A stretch of 64,000 nucleotides of DNA, taken from Pararhizobium arenae (lineage in GTDB: Bacteria > Pseudomonadota > Alphaproteobacteria > Rhizobiales > Rhizobiaceae). Positions 32,658 through 42,685 of the stretch are shown piece after piece (the first letter of the stretch is position 1; every line of letters starts with the position of its first letter). The notes below the pieces were generated by a model. The model had not been told where the DNA came from, ran no database searches, and saw only the letters and a list, made by a program, of their open reading frames with translations. A program made the position numbers and the translations under genes. The stretch covers positions 288,419 through 352,418 of the forward strand of contig NZ_MOOY01000003.1 in the NCBI RefSeq assembly GCF_001931685.1, given 5' to 3'.

Positions 32658-33554
32658 TCACCCCCGCGCCGTCATCCACACCCCAACCATCGTCACCGCC
32701 AGACCGATGAACATCGCCGGTGTCAGCGGCTCGGAAAATAGCGCCCAGGCCCAGAGCATGGTGACCGGCGGGCTGAGATAGATCGCGGCGCTCACCTTTG
32801 CGACGGGAAACAAACGAAGACTGGTGTAGTAGACGGAATAGGCGGCGAAGGTCGCGATCAGCACCAGCCAGACCATGCCGATGGCAAAATTCTGGGTCAT
32901 CGGCGGCGCGATGTTGCCTTGCATCAGGGCGCAGATCCCGAACAGAACGGAGCCCGTCAGCGTATGAATGCAGAGGCTTTGATGAACGGGCATCTGTGTC
33001 GCGCGGTTGCGCCGGAGCAGCACCGAGGCGACGGCGAAGACGAGCATCGATCCGACCGTCAGCCCATAGGCCCAGAGCGGTGCTGCGCCGAAGCTCAGGC
33101 TGTCGAACGAGACGATCACCACGCCGGCAACCGCAATCGCGGTTCCAAGCCACTGCCGGCCGCTCAGCCTTTCGCCGAGCACGGGCTGCGACAGCGCGGC
33201 AATGGCCAGCGGCAGCAGGTCGGAGATGAGCGCGACGAGGCCGGTCGGCACCCGCTGCTCGATCGCCAGCGCAAAGCCCCCCAGATAGAGAAACACCGAT
33301 ATCACGCCGAACAGCATCTGGCCCCGCACCGCACGCAAGGTGAGTTTCGGACCGATCGTCAGCGCGAAGGGCAGGAGGATAAGTCCCGACAGAAGCGTGC
33401 GCCAGAAAAGCACCAGCACGACGCTGGCTTCTTCGCTGGCATAGCGGATGCCGATGAAGCCGGAACTCCAGCCGATCACCAGCAGCGTGGCCATCACAGG
33501 CCAGAGCAGGGGATGGGGGCGCGGGGTGGAATGTTCTGCTGTGGTAGATTTCAT
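32658..33554 (-). CDS. EamA-family DMT exporter
   Basis: The 298-residue protein has ten hydrophobic helices in two EamA repeats (residues 18-150 and 158-295), including IGWSSGFIGIRYAS near the start and the conserved PLAIAALSQPVLGERLSGRQ before helix 5. It probably exports amino acids or related metabolites. It is divergent from the LysR gene at 33719, with 164 bases of shared promoter rich in AAATT-type half-sites, so that regulator likely controls it. Confidence 0.9.
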   Translation of the reverse strand: MKSTTAEHSTPRPHPLLWPVMATLLVIGWSSGFIGIRYASEEASVVLVLFWRTLLSGLILLPFALTIGPKLTLRAVRGQMLFGVISVFLYLGGFALAIEQRVPTGLVALISDLLPLAIAALSQPVLGERLSGRQWLGTAIAVAGVVIVSFDSLSFGAAPLWAYGLTVGSMLVFAVASVLLRRNRATQMPVHQSLCIHTLTGSVLFGICALMQGNIAPPMTQNFAIGMVWLVLIATFAAYSVYYTSLRLFPVAKVSAAIYLSPPVTMLWAWALFSEPLTPAMFIGLAVTMVGVWMTARG

Positions 33555-33718
33555 GAGGGTTCCGTGGCCTGAAATTTACCCATCAATACGCAGACACAGG
33601 TGCTTACGCTCATGACAAATTTCGATCATAGCATGAAATTCAGCTCAATATCGTAATGGAATATTGCCGCGAACCGTCGCCTCAGGCATAGTTTCGGAAA
33701 GAGTTTGGAGTTTGAGGC

Positions 33719-34609
33719 ATGTCGGAATTCCCCGGTCGACGTCTGGAAATAGATGCGCTGCGCGCCCTGGCTGCCATCCGCAATCATGGCGGGGTCACCC
33801 GCGCGGCGGAGGCTTTGGGCCTCTCCCAGTCGGCGGTCAGCCACAAGATCAGGCGGCTGGAGACGAGCCTCGATTGCGAGCTGCTCAACCGCAAGGCCGG
33901 CGGCTCGCTGTTTACGTCGGCGGGCGAGGATTTGCTGGATTATGCCGCTCGTATCCTCGGCCTGCATGACGAAGCCGTGCTCAGCCTGTCGAAAACTGCG
34001 CTTTCCGGGCGTATCGCGCTCGGCCTCACCGAAGACACCGCCTGCACCGATCTTGCCCGCATCCTCGGCCGGTTCGGCCGCCTGCACCCGCAGGTCTCGG
34101 CCAGGACAAAGGTGCGCATGAGCCTTGTTCTGAGGGAGTTGCTGGAGCGGGGCGAACTCGATGCCGCCATCGTGCAGATCTTTGCCCATGAAGTCCGCCC
34201 CACGGATGTCGTGCTGTTTCAGGAGCAGCTTCATTGGGTGAAGCATCCGGAACTGACGCTGCCGGAGCAGGGGCCGGTCCCGTTCCTCTCCTTCGACGAT
34301 CAGTGCTTCTATCGCCGATGGGCGCACGATATCGGGCAGGATGGTGGAGTGGTGCTCGAGACCGTCTTCGAATGCGCCAGCGCCGCCGGCATCGTCGCAG
34401 CGGTCAAATCGGCCATGGGCGTGGCGCTTCTCAGCCAGCGCCATATCCGCCCTGAGATGCAGATCGTCACCGATCGCCTGCCGAAACCGCCCGGCCTCGT
34501 CTACGTCGTCCGCCGCGCCCGCAAGACCCGAAACCCGGTGCTGGATACGCTTGTGAGCGAAATAAAGGCCGAAATCACCCGCTACGGCGGCTTGGCGCTG
34601 GCAAGCTGA
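33719..34609 (+). CDS. LysR-family transcriptional regulator
   Basis: The 296-residue protein has a helix-turn-helix at residues 10-69 (AIRNHGGVTRAAEALGLSQS) and a type 2 periplasmic-binding-like effector domain. The start ATG 33719 follows TTGAGG-like spacing. It is divergent from the EamA exporter, a common LysR-exporter pair, and convergent with tam. The effector is unknown. Confidence 0.92.
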   Translation: MSEFPGRRLEIDALRALAAIRNHGGVTRAAEALGLSQSAVSHKIRRLETSLDCELLNRKAGGSLFTSAGEDLLDYAARILGLHDEAVLSLSKTALSGRIALGLTEDTACTDLARILGRFGRLHPQVSARTKVRMSLVLRELLERGELDAAIVQIFAHEVRPTDVVLFQEQLHWVKHPELTLPEQGPVPFLSFDDQCFYRRWAHDIGQDGGVVLETVFECASAAGIVAAVKSAMGVALLSQRHIRPEMQIVTDRLPKPPGLVYVVRRARKTRNPVLDTLVSEIKAEITRYGGLALAS

Positions 34610-34627
34610 AGCGCCCTTGAGGAAGGC

Positions 34628-35398
34628 TTATGCCTTCACCGCCACGATAAACAGACGCGGAAAACGCAAGAGCACGCGCCCGTCGGCCAGCGGCGGGTAA
34701 GCGGCGCGGATGCGCTCCAGATAGGCGGCGAGATAATCCGCCCGCAGCTCTTCCGGCAGGGCGTCGAGATAGGGGCGAAGGCCCGTGCCCTTCACCCATT
34801 CGACAATTGCTTCTGCATCGGCGAGCCGGTGATAGTAGATGGTATGCCAGACATCGACACGGGTGCTGTGCGGCGAAAGCCGGTCGATATAGACGGCCGG
34901 CACCGGCAGGGCGGTCCGGTCACGCGGGTTCTTGGCGAAATGCGCAGCAAATGGAGCCAGGGCGGCAACCTCGCGCATCGCCACATGGCTGGGTTCAGAA
35001 AGGTTGTCCGGCATCTGCACAGCAAGCGTTCCGCCGGAGACGAGGCTCCCCATCAGCCGTTCGAGACTATCGAGATGGTTCGGCAGCCACTGGAAGACGG
35101 CATTGGCATAAAACAGCGCGGCCGGGGCGGGTGGCTGCCATTCCGCCAGATCGCCCTTTTCGAACGTCAGTTGCGGCAACCTTTTTCGCGCTGCCGCCAG
35201 CATGTCCTCGTCGCTGTCGATGCCGATGGTCAGGCGGTCGGCAAACCGATCGTTGATCAGCGCCGTGGAGTTGCCCGGACCGCAGCCAAGGTCGTAGAGC
35301 GCACCTCCCGGCACGTCCGAAACCTGTGCCAGAAGGTCACGCGCCGGCCGTGTGCGCTCGTCTTCGAATTTCACATACTGCGCCGCCGACCACGCCAT
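34628..35398 (-). CDS. tam: Trans-aconitate 2-methyltransferase
   Basis: The 256-residue class I SAM methyltransferase has [11 protein letters not shown] (SAM motif I), [12 protein letters not shown] (acidic motif II) and [11 protein letters not shown], the block typical of Tam. The start [19 protein letters not shown] is diagnostic for this family. Tam methylates trans-aconitate, which inhibits aconitase, in the cytosol. It starts four bases from the stop of the HAD gene and so forms an operon with it; a functional link is not obvious. Confidence 0.94.
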   Translation of the reverse strand: MAWSAAQYVKFEDERTRPARDLLAQVSDVPGGALYDLGCGPGNSTALINDRFADRLTIGIDSDEDMLAAARKRLPQLTFEKGDLAEWQPPAPAALFYANAVFQWLPNHLDSLERLMGSLVSGGTLAVQMPDNLSEPSHVAMREVAALAPFAAHFAKNPRDRTALPVPAVYIDRLSPHSTRVDVWHTIYYHRLADAEAIVEWVKGTGLRPYLDALPEELRADYLAAYLERIRAAYPPLADGRVLLRFPRLFIVAVKA

Positions 35399-35402
35399 GA
35401 CC

Positions 35403-36071
35403 TCATCCTTCCTGATGCTGCTGCAGGCTTTCGAGCGACGGCAGGATCACCGCCGGACCGAAATCCACATATTCGTCCGGCCGGTTGGCGCGGTTTATCC
35501 AGACGGTGCGGAAGCCGAATTTCGTGGCTCCCGCGATATCCCAGCGGTTCGACGACTGGAAGGATACGGCGCTCGGATAAAGCCGGTAATGGGTGGTGAC
35601 GATATCATAGGCGGCAGGCGCCGTCTTGAAGGCGCGCACGGCCTCGACGGAAAAGATATCGTCGACGACGAGATCAAGCCCGGCCTTGCCGACCGCGGAT
35701 TTGAGCATCGCATCCGTGCCGTTGGAGAGTATGGCGATGCGCGCGCCTCCGGCCTTCAGGTTTTTCAGGACGGTCGGGACTTCCGGGTAGCAGTCGAGCT
35801 GCCAATAGGCATCGAGCAGGGGCTGTTTCAGGGCGGGATTGGCGGATGGAAAGCGCTGGAAGGTGTGGTCGAGTGCCTGCATTGTCAGCGTCCAGAAATC
35901 GGCGTAGGCGCCCATCAGCGTCCTGATCCAGGAATATTCCAGCTGCTTTGCCCGCCACATCTCCGAAAAAACCTCGGCGTCCGGCCCCATCGCGTCCGCA
36001 TGCCGGCGCACGGCGGCATGCACATCAAACAGCGTGCCATAGGCATCGAAGACATAGGCGGTAAAGGCCAT
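35403..36071 (-). CDS. HAD-superfamily haloacid dehalogenase type II
   Basis: The 222-residue protein has the nucleophile Asp9 in FDAYGTLFD, motif II SNG (ILSNGT), motif III Lys in KTAPAAYD and motif [12 protein letters not shown], as in L-2-haloacid dehalogenases. In vivo these often act on other organic acids. It is first in a two-gene operon with tam, four bases apart. Confidence 0.92.
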   Translation of the reverse strand: MAFTAYVFDAYGTLFDVHAAVRRHADAMGPDAEVFSEMWRAKQLEYSWIRTLMGAYADFWTLTMQALDHTFQRFPSANPALKQPLLDAYWQLDCYPEVPTVLKNLKAGGARIAILSNGTDAMLKSAVGKAGLDLVVDDIFSVEAVRAFKTAPAAYDIVTTHYRLYPSAVSFQSSNRWDIAGATKFGFRTVWINRANRPDEYVDFGPAVILPSLESLQQHQEG

Positions 36072-36199
36072 GGGAACCTCTCGGGGATTGTCCGACGGAC
36101 GGGATCAGGTGACCCCTTGCGAATGTCGGTCACGATGGGGGCGGTGGCAAGGCATTGTCAAAAGAGATTGGGAGAAGAGGGAGCCCAATCCCGCGAACC

Positions 36200-36760
36200 T
36201 CACACCTTACCCGTTTTCCAAACCTTCGCCGGAAAACGCAGAGCCTGTTTCGAAAGCTTGCCCTTCAGCCCCAGCACCGTATCGCAGAGCCCCACGACAT
36301 GCCGGTTGGGCTTCGCCTCCGGCCTGAGCGCATGCAGGTTGGCGGCGGCATCTTCCGGCTCCATGTAGCGGCCGAGAATGCCGAGCGTCAGCGCCGTCGA
36401 GCGGCCGATGCCGCGCAGGCAGTGGACGAGCAGATGTGCATCCTTGGGCAGCCCATCGATAAAGGCGAAGGCTGCTTCGATATGGGCGATCTTTGCCGCA
36501 TCCGGCTCGTCCGGGTCCATGGCATCGCCGAACTGGAGCTGCAGGTGGCGCTCTTCCGGCAGGTCGATCATCGAGAGCAGCTTCGTGCCGGTGGCGCGGA
36601 TCGAAATGAGATGGCTCGGCGCCCAGTCCGCCCGGTTATGGCGAGCCTCGGTCTGGGAGGAAACGATGATGTGCAAGGGCCAGCCATTGGGGTGGGCGGC
36701 ATTGCTGGCAAGGATGGGTGCGTAGAGCATGTCCGTCTGTTTTTCCGCCGCCAGTGCCAT
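36200..36760 (-). CDS. Dual-specificity/tyrosine phosphatase-like protein
   Basis: I chose ATG 36760 because GGGAGAAAG precedes it; the frame is open for seven more codons. The product is 186 residues with the CX5R phosphatase signature Cys114-Arg120 in VHCLRGIGRS. It resembles rhizobial protein-tyrosine-phosphatase-like proteins with a GIGRS loop. The substrate (phosphoprotein or phosphoinositide-like) is unknown. It is divergent from the small ORFs starting at 36920. Confidence 0.88.
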   Translation of the reverse strand: MALAAEKQTDMLYAPILASNAAHPNGWPLHIIVSSQTEARHNRADWAPSHLISIRATGTKLLSMIDLPEERHLQLQFGDAMDPDEPDAAKIAHIEAAFAFIDGLPKDAHLLVHCLRGIGRSTALTLGILGRYMEPEDAAANLHALRPEAKPNRHVVGLCDTVLGLKGKLSKQALRFPAKVWKTGKV

Positions 36761-36868
36761 CTGCTTTCTCCCTGATTCCACCCCGCCAAACTACCAGCCG
36801 GATGCCGGATCGGGGAGGGGGAAAATCGTCTGTCCCTGCCGTGCTGGCCCAACACGACGATCAAAATT

Positions 36869-36893
36869 GGAACATCCGCGCCTCCGATTGGTT
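36869..36893 (+). promoter_or_regulatory. EcfG-type (general stress sigma) promoter
   Basis: GGAAC at 36869-36873, 16 bases, then GGTT at 36890-36893 matches the alphaproteobacterial EcfG consensus (GGAAC, 16-17 bases, C/G-GTT). It is placed 27 bases upstream of the first small ORF and on its strand. This predicts induction through the PhyR-NepR-EcfG cascade. Confidence 0.65.
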
Positions 36894-36919
36894 GGCACTT
36901 ATCTGGAAGGAGTTTTGTG

Positions 36920-37120
36920 ATGGCAATCGAAAAACCAAAGGACGGCGCTGCCGGCACGACGGATCAATCTCCCCGCTGGGAAGGACCGGAGGCCACCCGG
37001 CCGCGTGGATACCTCCCCGCCAGGGACAATCCCGATGTGGAAAAAGATGCGGTGGGCGAAACCAACGCCAATCCGAAGCGTACGAAGGCGACCGATGCCT
37101 TCAAAACGAAGGAGAGCTAA
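36920..37120 (+). CDS. Small hydrophilic protein, putative general-stress gene
   Basis: The 66-residue protein starts at ATG 36920 behind AGGAG (an adjacent GTG is in frame). It is strongly hydrophilic with many Lys, Asp, Pro and no hydrophobic core (for example DQSPRWEGPEATRPRGYLPA), suggesting a disordered protein. It follows an EcfG-type promoter and is followed one base later by a second small ORF with its own AAGGAG, so the two are probably co-translated. The function is unknown; disordered stress proteins with hydrophilin-like composition are a possibility. Confidence 0.7.
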   Translation: MAIEKPKDGAAGTTDQSPRWEGPEATRPRGYLPARDNPDVEKDAVGETNANPKRTKATDAFKTKES

Positions 37121-37121
37121 A

Positions 37122-37325
37122 ATGAAACCGGAGTCCCACGCCAAAGGCCAGTTCGCGAAGTCGCAGGCCGATCGAAAAAGCACCGGTGTCGCCAGTGCCA
37201 AGCCAACGGTGATCACCGGGTCGGAAGACATGACCAATCATCGCACCCCGCCGGGACGAAAAAAGCCGAAGAAGGATTGGGACACGAATTTTGACGACAA
37301 GGCCCCCGATCTGTCGCGAGACTAA
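37122..37325 (+). CDS. Second small hydrophilic protein of the stress operon
   Basis: The 67-residue protein starts at ATG 37122 with AAGGAG eight bases upstream, inside the end of the previous gene. It is rich in Lys, Asp and Ser (GQFAKSQADRKSTGVASAKP) with no predicted membrane segment, and is again probably disordered. It is translationally linked with the preceding ORF. No family is known to me. Confidence 0.65.
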   Translation: MKPESHAKGQFAKSQADRKSTGVASAKPTVITGSEDMTNHRTPPGRKKPKKDWDTNFDDKAPDLSRD

Positions 37326-37424
37326 CTCCCCTTGATCGCAGCCGCATCTCCGTCCCTCAAACGATTTTCCATCCTCATGGATCACTGCTATGACGGCGGA
37401 AAATCAGACCCCGGAGACGTAGAC

Positions 37425-37670
37425 GTGAGCAAGAGTTGGAGCAAGGGCGTGACCCTGGCGCTGGAAGGCCCGGATAAATTCACGACCATCACCACCATTC
37501 AGGAAGCCTCCTGGGCGCTGATCGAGGATTGGCCGGTGGAGGATGGCGAAGCGCTGGACGCGGCCTTGCTCATCATCGAGGCGACGCTGAAGGGCAAAAA
37601 GACGCCCGAGGATGCCAGACGCGCGTTTATCGCCGCGGCGCAGGAGGCGGGGATTGAGGTCAAGGGGTAG
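37425..37670 (+). CDS. DUF982 domain protein
   Basis: The 81-residue product from GTG 37425 (GGAG upstream; ATG at 37377 or 37332 are alternatives) has the DUF982 pattern: a short strand pair (VTLALEGPDKFTTITTIQEA), then WALIEDWPVEDGEALDAALL and a C-terminal helix. DUF982 is a rhizobial family of small proteins without known function, often in many copies. It may be part of the same transcript as the two upstream stress ORFs (100 bases away). Confidence 0.75.
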   Translation: MSKSWSKGVTLALEGPDKFTTITTIQEASWALIEDWPVEDGEALDAALLIIEATLKGKKTPEDARRAFIAAAQEAGIEVKG

Positions 37671-37858
37671 AGCGTGGAATATACGCCTGAGAGACATGAC
37701 CTTACGTAAACTGAAGCAGCTGGATTCTTTATGCTGACTTGAAGCCTTTTCCTCGTCGCTGAGTAGAATCGGTGCGCTTCATCCGATGTTTACTTGGACA
37801 GAAATTTGCCCTCCGCAACGCGGTATTGTGAGCGAGAGGGCTGATCAGGACTTGTTTT

Positions 37859-38422
37859 ATGCGGATTCAACGACGACCCAAAACAACATGGCCAATGGGA
37901 AGGACGGTAGGTGTCATTTTCGTAGCGTGGTTTCTGATTTCGTTTATCCCGATTGTCATTGCCGGGTTTGGCTTCAATTTTTTGCCATCGACTAGTTGGG
38001 TGGATTCCACCTCAAGCTTTGCAAACATTTTTGGCGGACTGTCAGCTTGCCTTCTAACGTGGGTGTTCTGGAGGACAAGGAAGGTTGCGGCCAAGGGCAG
38101 CCTCAAAATGGTTGCGTTGCTTATTGGTGCGCCGGCCGTCGGGTATCTCCTTGGGCGAAATCTGGTGATGTACTCGATCCCTATTATGTCGGCAGTACTC
38201 GTAGGTGGAACTGTGGATTTGAGATTTACGATAGCTGCAATAGATCAGCCCGGTACAAAGCGCTGCCGTACGCCCGTTGAGCTACAAGGAATGCCATTAC
38301 TGTTCCCCAAGCTCTGCCGGGTCCCACAGGAGTTTCGACAAAAACTTGCCCCTGGTGACGAAATTGTTGTGAGCGGTCGTGGAACGTCACAAGGACTGTT
38401 CGTCGAAAATATCAGGCGTTAA
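37859..38422 (+). CDS. Hypothetical membrane protein, lower GC than its neighbours
   Basis: The 187-residue protein has three hydrophobic helices (about 18-40, 52-72, 83-112) and a soluble C-terminal half containing a beta-rich segment (LAPGDEIVVSGRGTSQGLF). Its base composition is visibly lower in GC and its codon use less typical than that of flanking genes, so it may be acquired. I recognise no family. The start ATG 37859 has a weak AGGA upstream. It lies next to the hicAB locus. Confidence 0.68.
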   Translation: MRIQRRPKTTWPMGRTVGVIFVAWFLISFIPIVIAGFGFNFLPSTSWVDSTSSFANIFGGLSACLLTWVFWRTRKVAAKGSLKMVALLIGAPAVGYLLGRNLVMYSIPIMSAVLVGGTVDLRFTIAAIDQPGTKRCRTPVELQGMPLLFPKLCRVPQEFRQKLAPGDEIVVSGRGTSQGLFVENIRR

Positions 38423-38518
38423 TCTCCGCTGCTTTGCTTCGACATTCGTGTTGAATTGCTCGTGAACATTTCCACATTTGACCTTGGATTCAAGTCCTCA
38501 TCTTATGGCCGTCGTGCG

Positions 38519-38920
38519 TCAGGCCGCGGCGGCCTCGATCTCTCTTTTGGCGGCCCTTGCGATAAATCCGGATCTCGTGAGCCCATGGGCTTCAGCAAAT
38601 GCGTCAATCTGCTGGAGCACGTCTTCCGGAAGAGTGACGTTCACTCTGACCGCTCTCTTGGCCTCAGTCTTCAGTGCCACGAGAATGGCCACGCCATCCC
38701 GATTTTCAGTGTTGCTCATGATGGCCTCAAGCGTAGAGGGTTCGGGGATGGCATCGCCGTCTTCGATTAGCCCTTCGATGTGAAGCGCCAAGGCTTCCTC
38801 GGCCATATCACGAGCGTCATCCAGCGACGTACCCGCAGTGACAAGGCCAGGAAAGTCGGGAAAGGAAACGCCGAAATCGCTCTCGGAGTCCTTATGGATG
38901 AGACCGATATAGTTGCGCAT
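38519..38920 (-). CDS. hicB: HicB antitoxin
   Basis: The 133-residue protein has the HicB partial RNase-H-like fold at the N-terminus (GVSFPDFPGLVTAGTSLDDA, MAEEALALHIEG) and a C-terminal ribbon-helix-helix/Arc-like DNA-binding region (RVNVTLPEDVLQQIDAFAE). It blocks the HicA toxin and represses the operon. It starts four bases after the hicA stop. Length and both domains are intact. Confidence 0.94.
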   Translation of the reverse strand: MRNYIGLIHKDSESDFGVSFPDFPGLVTAGTSLDDARDMAEEALALHIEGLIEDGDAIPEPSTLEAIMSNTENRDGVAILVALKTEAKRAVRVNVTLPEDVLQQIDAFAEAHGLTRSGFIARAAKREIEAAAA

Positions 38921-38924
38921 GGTG

Positions 38925-39113
38925 TTACCTCAATTTTAAGCCGGCTTGTTTCTCTATGCTTTTGAGCGTGCCGATGGGGATATCGCGCTTTGGATGCGGA
39001 ACAGTGACGCGCCCCGTCTTTTCAGGGTGCTTGAACTGTGCGTGGCTGCCTTTGCGAGCAACCTCGATCCATCCATCAGCCAACAATGCGTCAATAACAT
39101 CGCCACTCTTCAT
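38925..39113 (-). CDS. hicA: HicA mRNA interferase toxin
   Basis: The 62-residue double-stranded-RNA-binding-like toxin starts MKSGDVIDALLADGW and contains the catalytic His in RKGSHAQFKHP, then VPHPKRDIPIGTLKSI. ATG 39113 gives the usual HicA length; a GTG at 39128 is possible. It cleaves mRNA independently of ribosomes. It is first gene of the operon, directly downstream of a 20-bp palindrome. Confidence 0.93.
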   Translation of the reverse strand: MKSGDVIDALLADGWIEVARKGSHAQFKHPEKTGRVTVPHPKRDIPIGTLKSIEKQAGLKLR

Positions 39114-39121
39114 GCGAAAAT

Positions 39122-39141
39122 TATACACACTAGTGTGTATA
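39122..39141. promoter_or_regulatory. hicAB operator, perfect 20-bp palindrome
   Basis: The sequence TATACACACTAGTGTGTATA is fully self-complementary and lies eight bases upstream of the hicA ATG. It is the expected target of the ribbon-helix-helix domain of HicB. Confidence 0.82.
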
Positions 39142-39194
39142 TTTCAAGCGTGACGGTAGGACATATTCGGAGTAGCTGCGCTCGTCTGCTTTCC

Positions 39195-40231
<1,037 letters not shown>

Positions 40232-40235
<4 letters not shown>

Positions 40236-40819
40236 GGGGTTGCTCCGTTGTCTGTCGGCAGCCGGCGGGTTCTCCGGGCCATGAGGATTTCGTCAAATTC
40301 CTGGCCGTCCTCAAGGAAGCCGCCAGGGATGCGACCGATCTCGGCAAAGCCGGCCTTGAAATAGAAGGCGATGGCGCCGGCATTGTCCGCCCTGACGGCA
40401 AGCTCCAGTTGGCGGATGTTTGTTATCGCGGCGTGGCTCTCCAGCGCATCGAGCATTGCCTTTGCGAGACCCGAACCGCGCCAGCTTGCGCGAATATAGA
40501 CCATGACGATCGTTGCGCGATGGGCCATTTTCGCCGCGCGCTGGCGCATCAGGCCCATGATCGCAACCGGTGTCTCGCCCTCGAAGGCGGCGAAGATGGT
40601 GTTGCCGACGAGGTGCTGCCGCCAGTCGGATTCGGATATGGTCAGCCAGTCTTCTTCACGGCTGGCAAAGGCGTGTGGGTCCTGGCGCAGGGATTCGAGG
40701 CGGATGGCACGAAAGGCGGCGACATCTCCCGGGGAGAGCATGCGGATGGCGGGGATGTTGCTGGAGTTGGTTTCTGCGTGAGGCACTGACGGACCGGTCC
40801 CTTGAGGCATGACTTTCAT
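40232..40819 (-). CDS. GNAT family N-acetyltransferase
   Basis: The 195-residue product from ATG 40819 is chosen over a longer frame for the GAGGGGG site upstream. The GNAT fold is clear: [20 protein letters not shown] at beta 1/alpha 1, then [20 protein letters not shown], the acetyl-CoA pyrophosphate loop (R-x-x-G-x-A type), and [15 protein letters not shown]. The substrate is unknown. It is first in an operon with the alcohol dehydrogenase (ATGA overlap). Confidence 0.9.
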
Positions 40820-40869
40820 GTGGTGCGTCCCCCTCGCGAGACCAAGGGACAACGGACGGAGCGGCATAT

Positions 40870-40998
40870 CCCTTCTCCCCGCCTGCGGGGAGAAGGTGCC
40901 CGATAGGGCGGATGAGGGGCAGAGACCAGCCTGTCGCGCGTGCCGATGCCTTTCGCCCCTCACGCTAACCCTCTCCTCGCAAGCGGGGAGAGGGGACG
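40870..40998. repeat. RIME-like intergenic palindromic element, copy 2
   Basis: About 129 bp consist of CCTTCTCCCCG/CGGGGAGAAGG, then GCCCGATAGGGC, GGATGAGGGG with a distant CGCCCCTCA, and a closing CTCTCCTCGC/GCGGGGAGAG hairpin. Module order matches copy 1 at 30979-31108. It lies just before the acetyltransferase start on one side and the aminotransferase promoter on the other. Confidence 0.8.
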
Positions 40999-41165
40999 AC
41001 CGTGACTCCGGCCTCTCCCTCGTTTCCATCGGCGTGCCCGCAACCTATCCAACCCCATCTTTCCGATCCAGATTGCTTGCCCATGACTTTTTTTGATGGA
41101 CCTATTTACCCCAATGCTCGATTTTCCGGATATGCCGGAGGAAAGAGCCAGCAAAGGAGACTATC

Positions 41166-42053
41166 ATGGCCGTCGATACCAAGGCACGCAGCACCACATG
41201 GACCTATGTGGATGGGGAGTGGCTCTCCGGTAACCCGCCGCTGATCGGCCCGACGTCCCATGCCATGTGGCTCGGCTCCACCGTGTTCGATGGCGGCCGC
41301 TGGTTTGACGGCATCGCGCCGGACCTCGACCTGCATTGCCAGCGCGTCAACCGCTCGGCGCTTGCGCTCGGCCTGAAGCCCACCGTGCCGGCCGAGGATA
41401 TCGAGGCGCTCGCCTGGGAAGGCGTCAAGAAATTCGACGGCAAGACTGCGATCTACATCAAGCCGATGTATTGGGGCGAGCACGGTTCGCCGGGCAGCGT
41501 CGTCACGGTCGATCCGGACTCGACCCGCTTTGCCCTGTGCCTGTTCGAAGCGCCGATGGGCGAGGGGCCGGGCGGCCAGTCGCTGGCCGTCTCGCCCTTC
41601 CGCCGCCCGACCATCGAGACGATGCCGACAGACGCGAAAGCCGGTTGCCTCTATCCGAACAACGGCCGCATCCTGGCCGAAGCCCGCTCGCGCGGCTTCA
41701 GCAATGCTTTGGTGCGCGACATGCTCGGCAATATCGCCGAAACCGGCTCGTCCAACGTCTTCATGGTCAAGGATGGCGTCGTCTTCACGCCGGCCGCAAA
41801 CCGCACCTTCCTCGCCGGCATCACCCGCTTCCGCGTGATCGGGCTTCTGCGGGAGGCCGGTTTCGAAGTGGTGGAGACATCCCTGACGCTGGCCGACTTC
41901 CAGGGCGCCGACGAGATTTTCACCTCCGGCAATTATTCCAAGGTCGTGCCGGTGACGAAGCTGGAAGACCGCGACATCCAGCCCGGCCCCATCGCCGCCA
42001 AGGCGAAGGACCTTTATATGGACTGGGCGAACTCGAAGACGTCTGATTTTTGA
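41166..42053 (+). CDS. Class IV (branched-chain type) aminotransferase
   Basis: The 295-residue PLP enzyme has Lys158 in TDAKAGCLYPNN (the Schiff-base lysine), GSTVFDGGRWFDG at the N-terminal substrate loop and ETGSSNVF for the cofactor phosphate. It is like IlvE, but many rhizobial paralogs of this length are not the housekeeping enzyme, so I give no symbol. AAAGGAGA precedes the ATG by nine bases. It stands alone. Confidence 0.9.
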   Translation: MAVDTKARSTTWTYVDGEWLSGNPPLIGPTSHAMWLGSTVFDGGRWFDGIAPDLDLHCQRVNRSALALGLKPTVPAEDIEALAWEGVKKFDGKTAIYIKPMYWGEHGSPGSVVTVDPDSTRFALCLFEAPMGEGPGGQSLAVSPFRRPTIETMPTDAKAGCLYPNNGRILAEARSRGFSNALVRDMLGNIAETGSSNVFMVKDGVVFTPAANRTFLAGITRFRVIGLLREAGFEVVETSLTLADFQGADEIFTSGNYSKVVPVTKLEDRDIQPGPIAAKAKDLYMDWANSKTSDF

Positions 42054-42178
42054 GACAAAACTCTCGGTCGCCATCCTCGGCCTTGTGCCGAGGATCTTTC
42101 AGGCTGTCGTCAAACGACAGGTCGGCAGATGTTTGGGACAGGCCCAAGCATGACGGCAGCGAGGGCGTGAGCCTTCCG

Positions 42179-42685
42179 TCAAACGGCCTGCGCCCCGCTC
42201 ACCGGATGACGGTGCATCGACCAGGCCTGCCAACAGATGCCGATCAGGAAGATCACTGCCCAGGCCGCCGTCGTCGCCTGCACGGGCGGCGATTCCGGGC
42301 CGTTGCCGATCGGGTTTGATGGCGGCACGCGCGAGAGCGTTTCGTTGATCGCCGGCACCATCAGCAGGAAATAGGTGAACGACATCGAGAGAACCTGCAG
42401 ATAGCGGTTCAGTCGTCCGAACCAGCCGAGTTTGGCGATCGCGAAGGAAAAGGCGATGGCCAGCAGCGTCAGGATGCCGATCGCGTGGCCGGGGTTGAAG
42501 CCGCCGGTGCTCGAAAGCCCGAAGGATGTCACCACCGAAAGAACGATCGTGATCAAATAGAGGCGCCCCGCATCGCTCTTTGGCACGATCGCGCCGTATT
42601 TCGAGAAACTGTAGATGCCGGCGATGACCGGAATGACGCTGACGACGGTGTGGATGATACCGAGCGTCGACATGGGATTTGCCAT
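42179..42685 (-). CDS. Hypothetical integral membrane protein
   Basis: The 168-residue product from ATG 42685 (GAGGGG at seven bases) has four to five hydrophobic helices (about 5-25, 40-58, 66-86, 98-116, 138-155). Motifs such as STGGFNPGHAIGILTLLAIA are reminiscent of small heme or DUF2306-like membrane proteins, but I cannot assign a family. No partner gene is adjacent. Confidence 0.75.
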   Translation of the reverse strand: MANPMSTLGIIHTVVSVIPVIAGIYSFSKYGAIVPKSDAGRLYLITIVLSVVTSFGLSSTGGFNPGHAIGILTLLAIAFSFAIAKLGWFGRLNRYLQVLSMSFTYFLLMVPAINETLSRVPPSNPIGNGPESPPVQATTAAWAVIFLIGICWQAWSMHRHPVSGAQAV

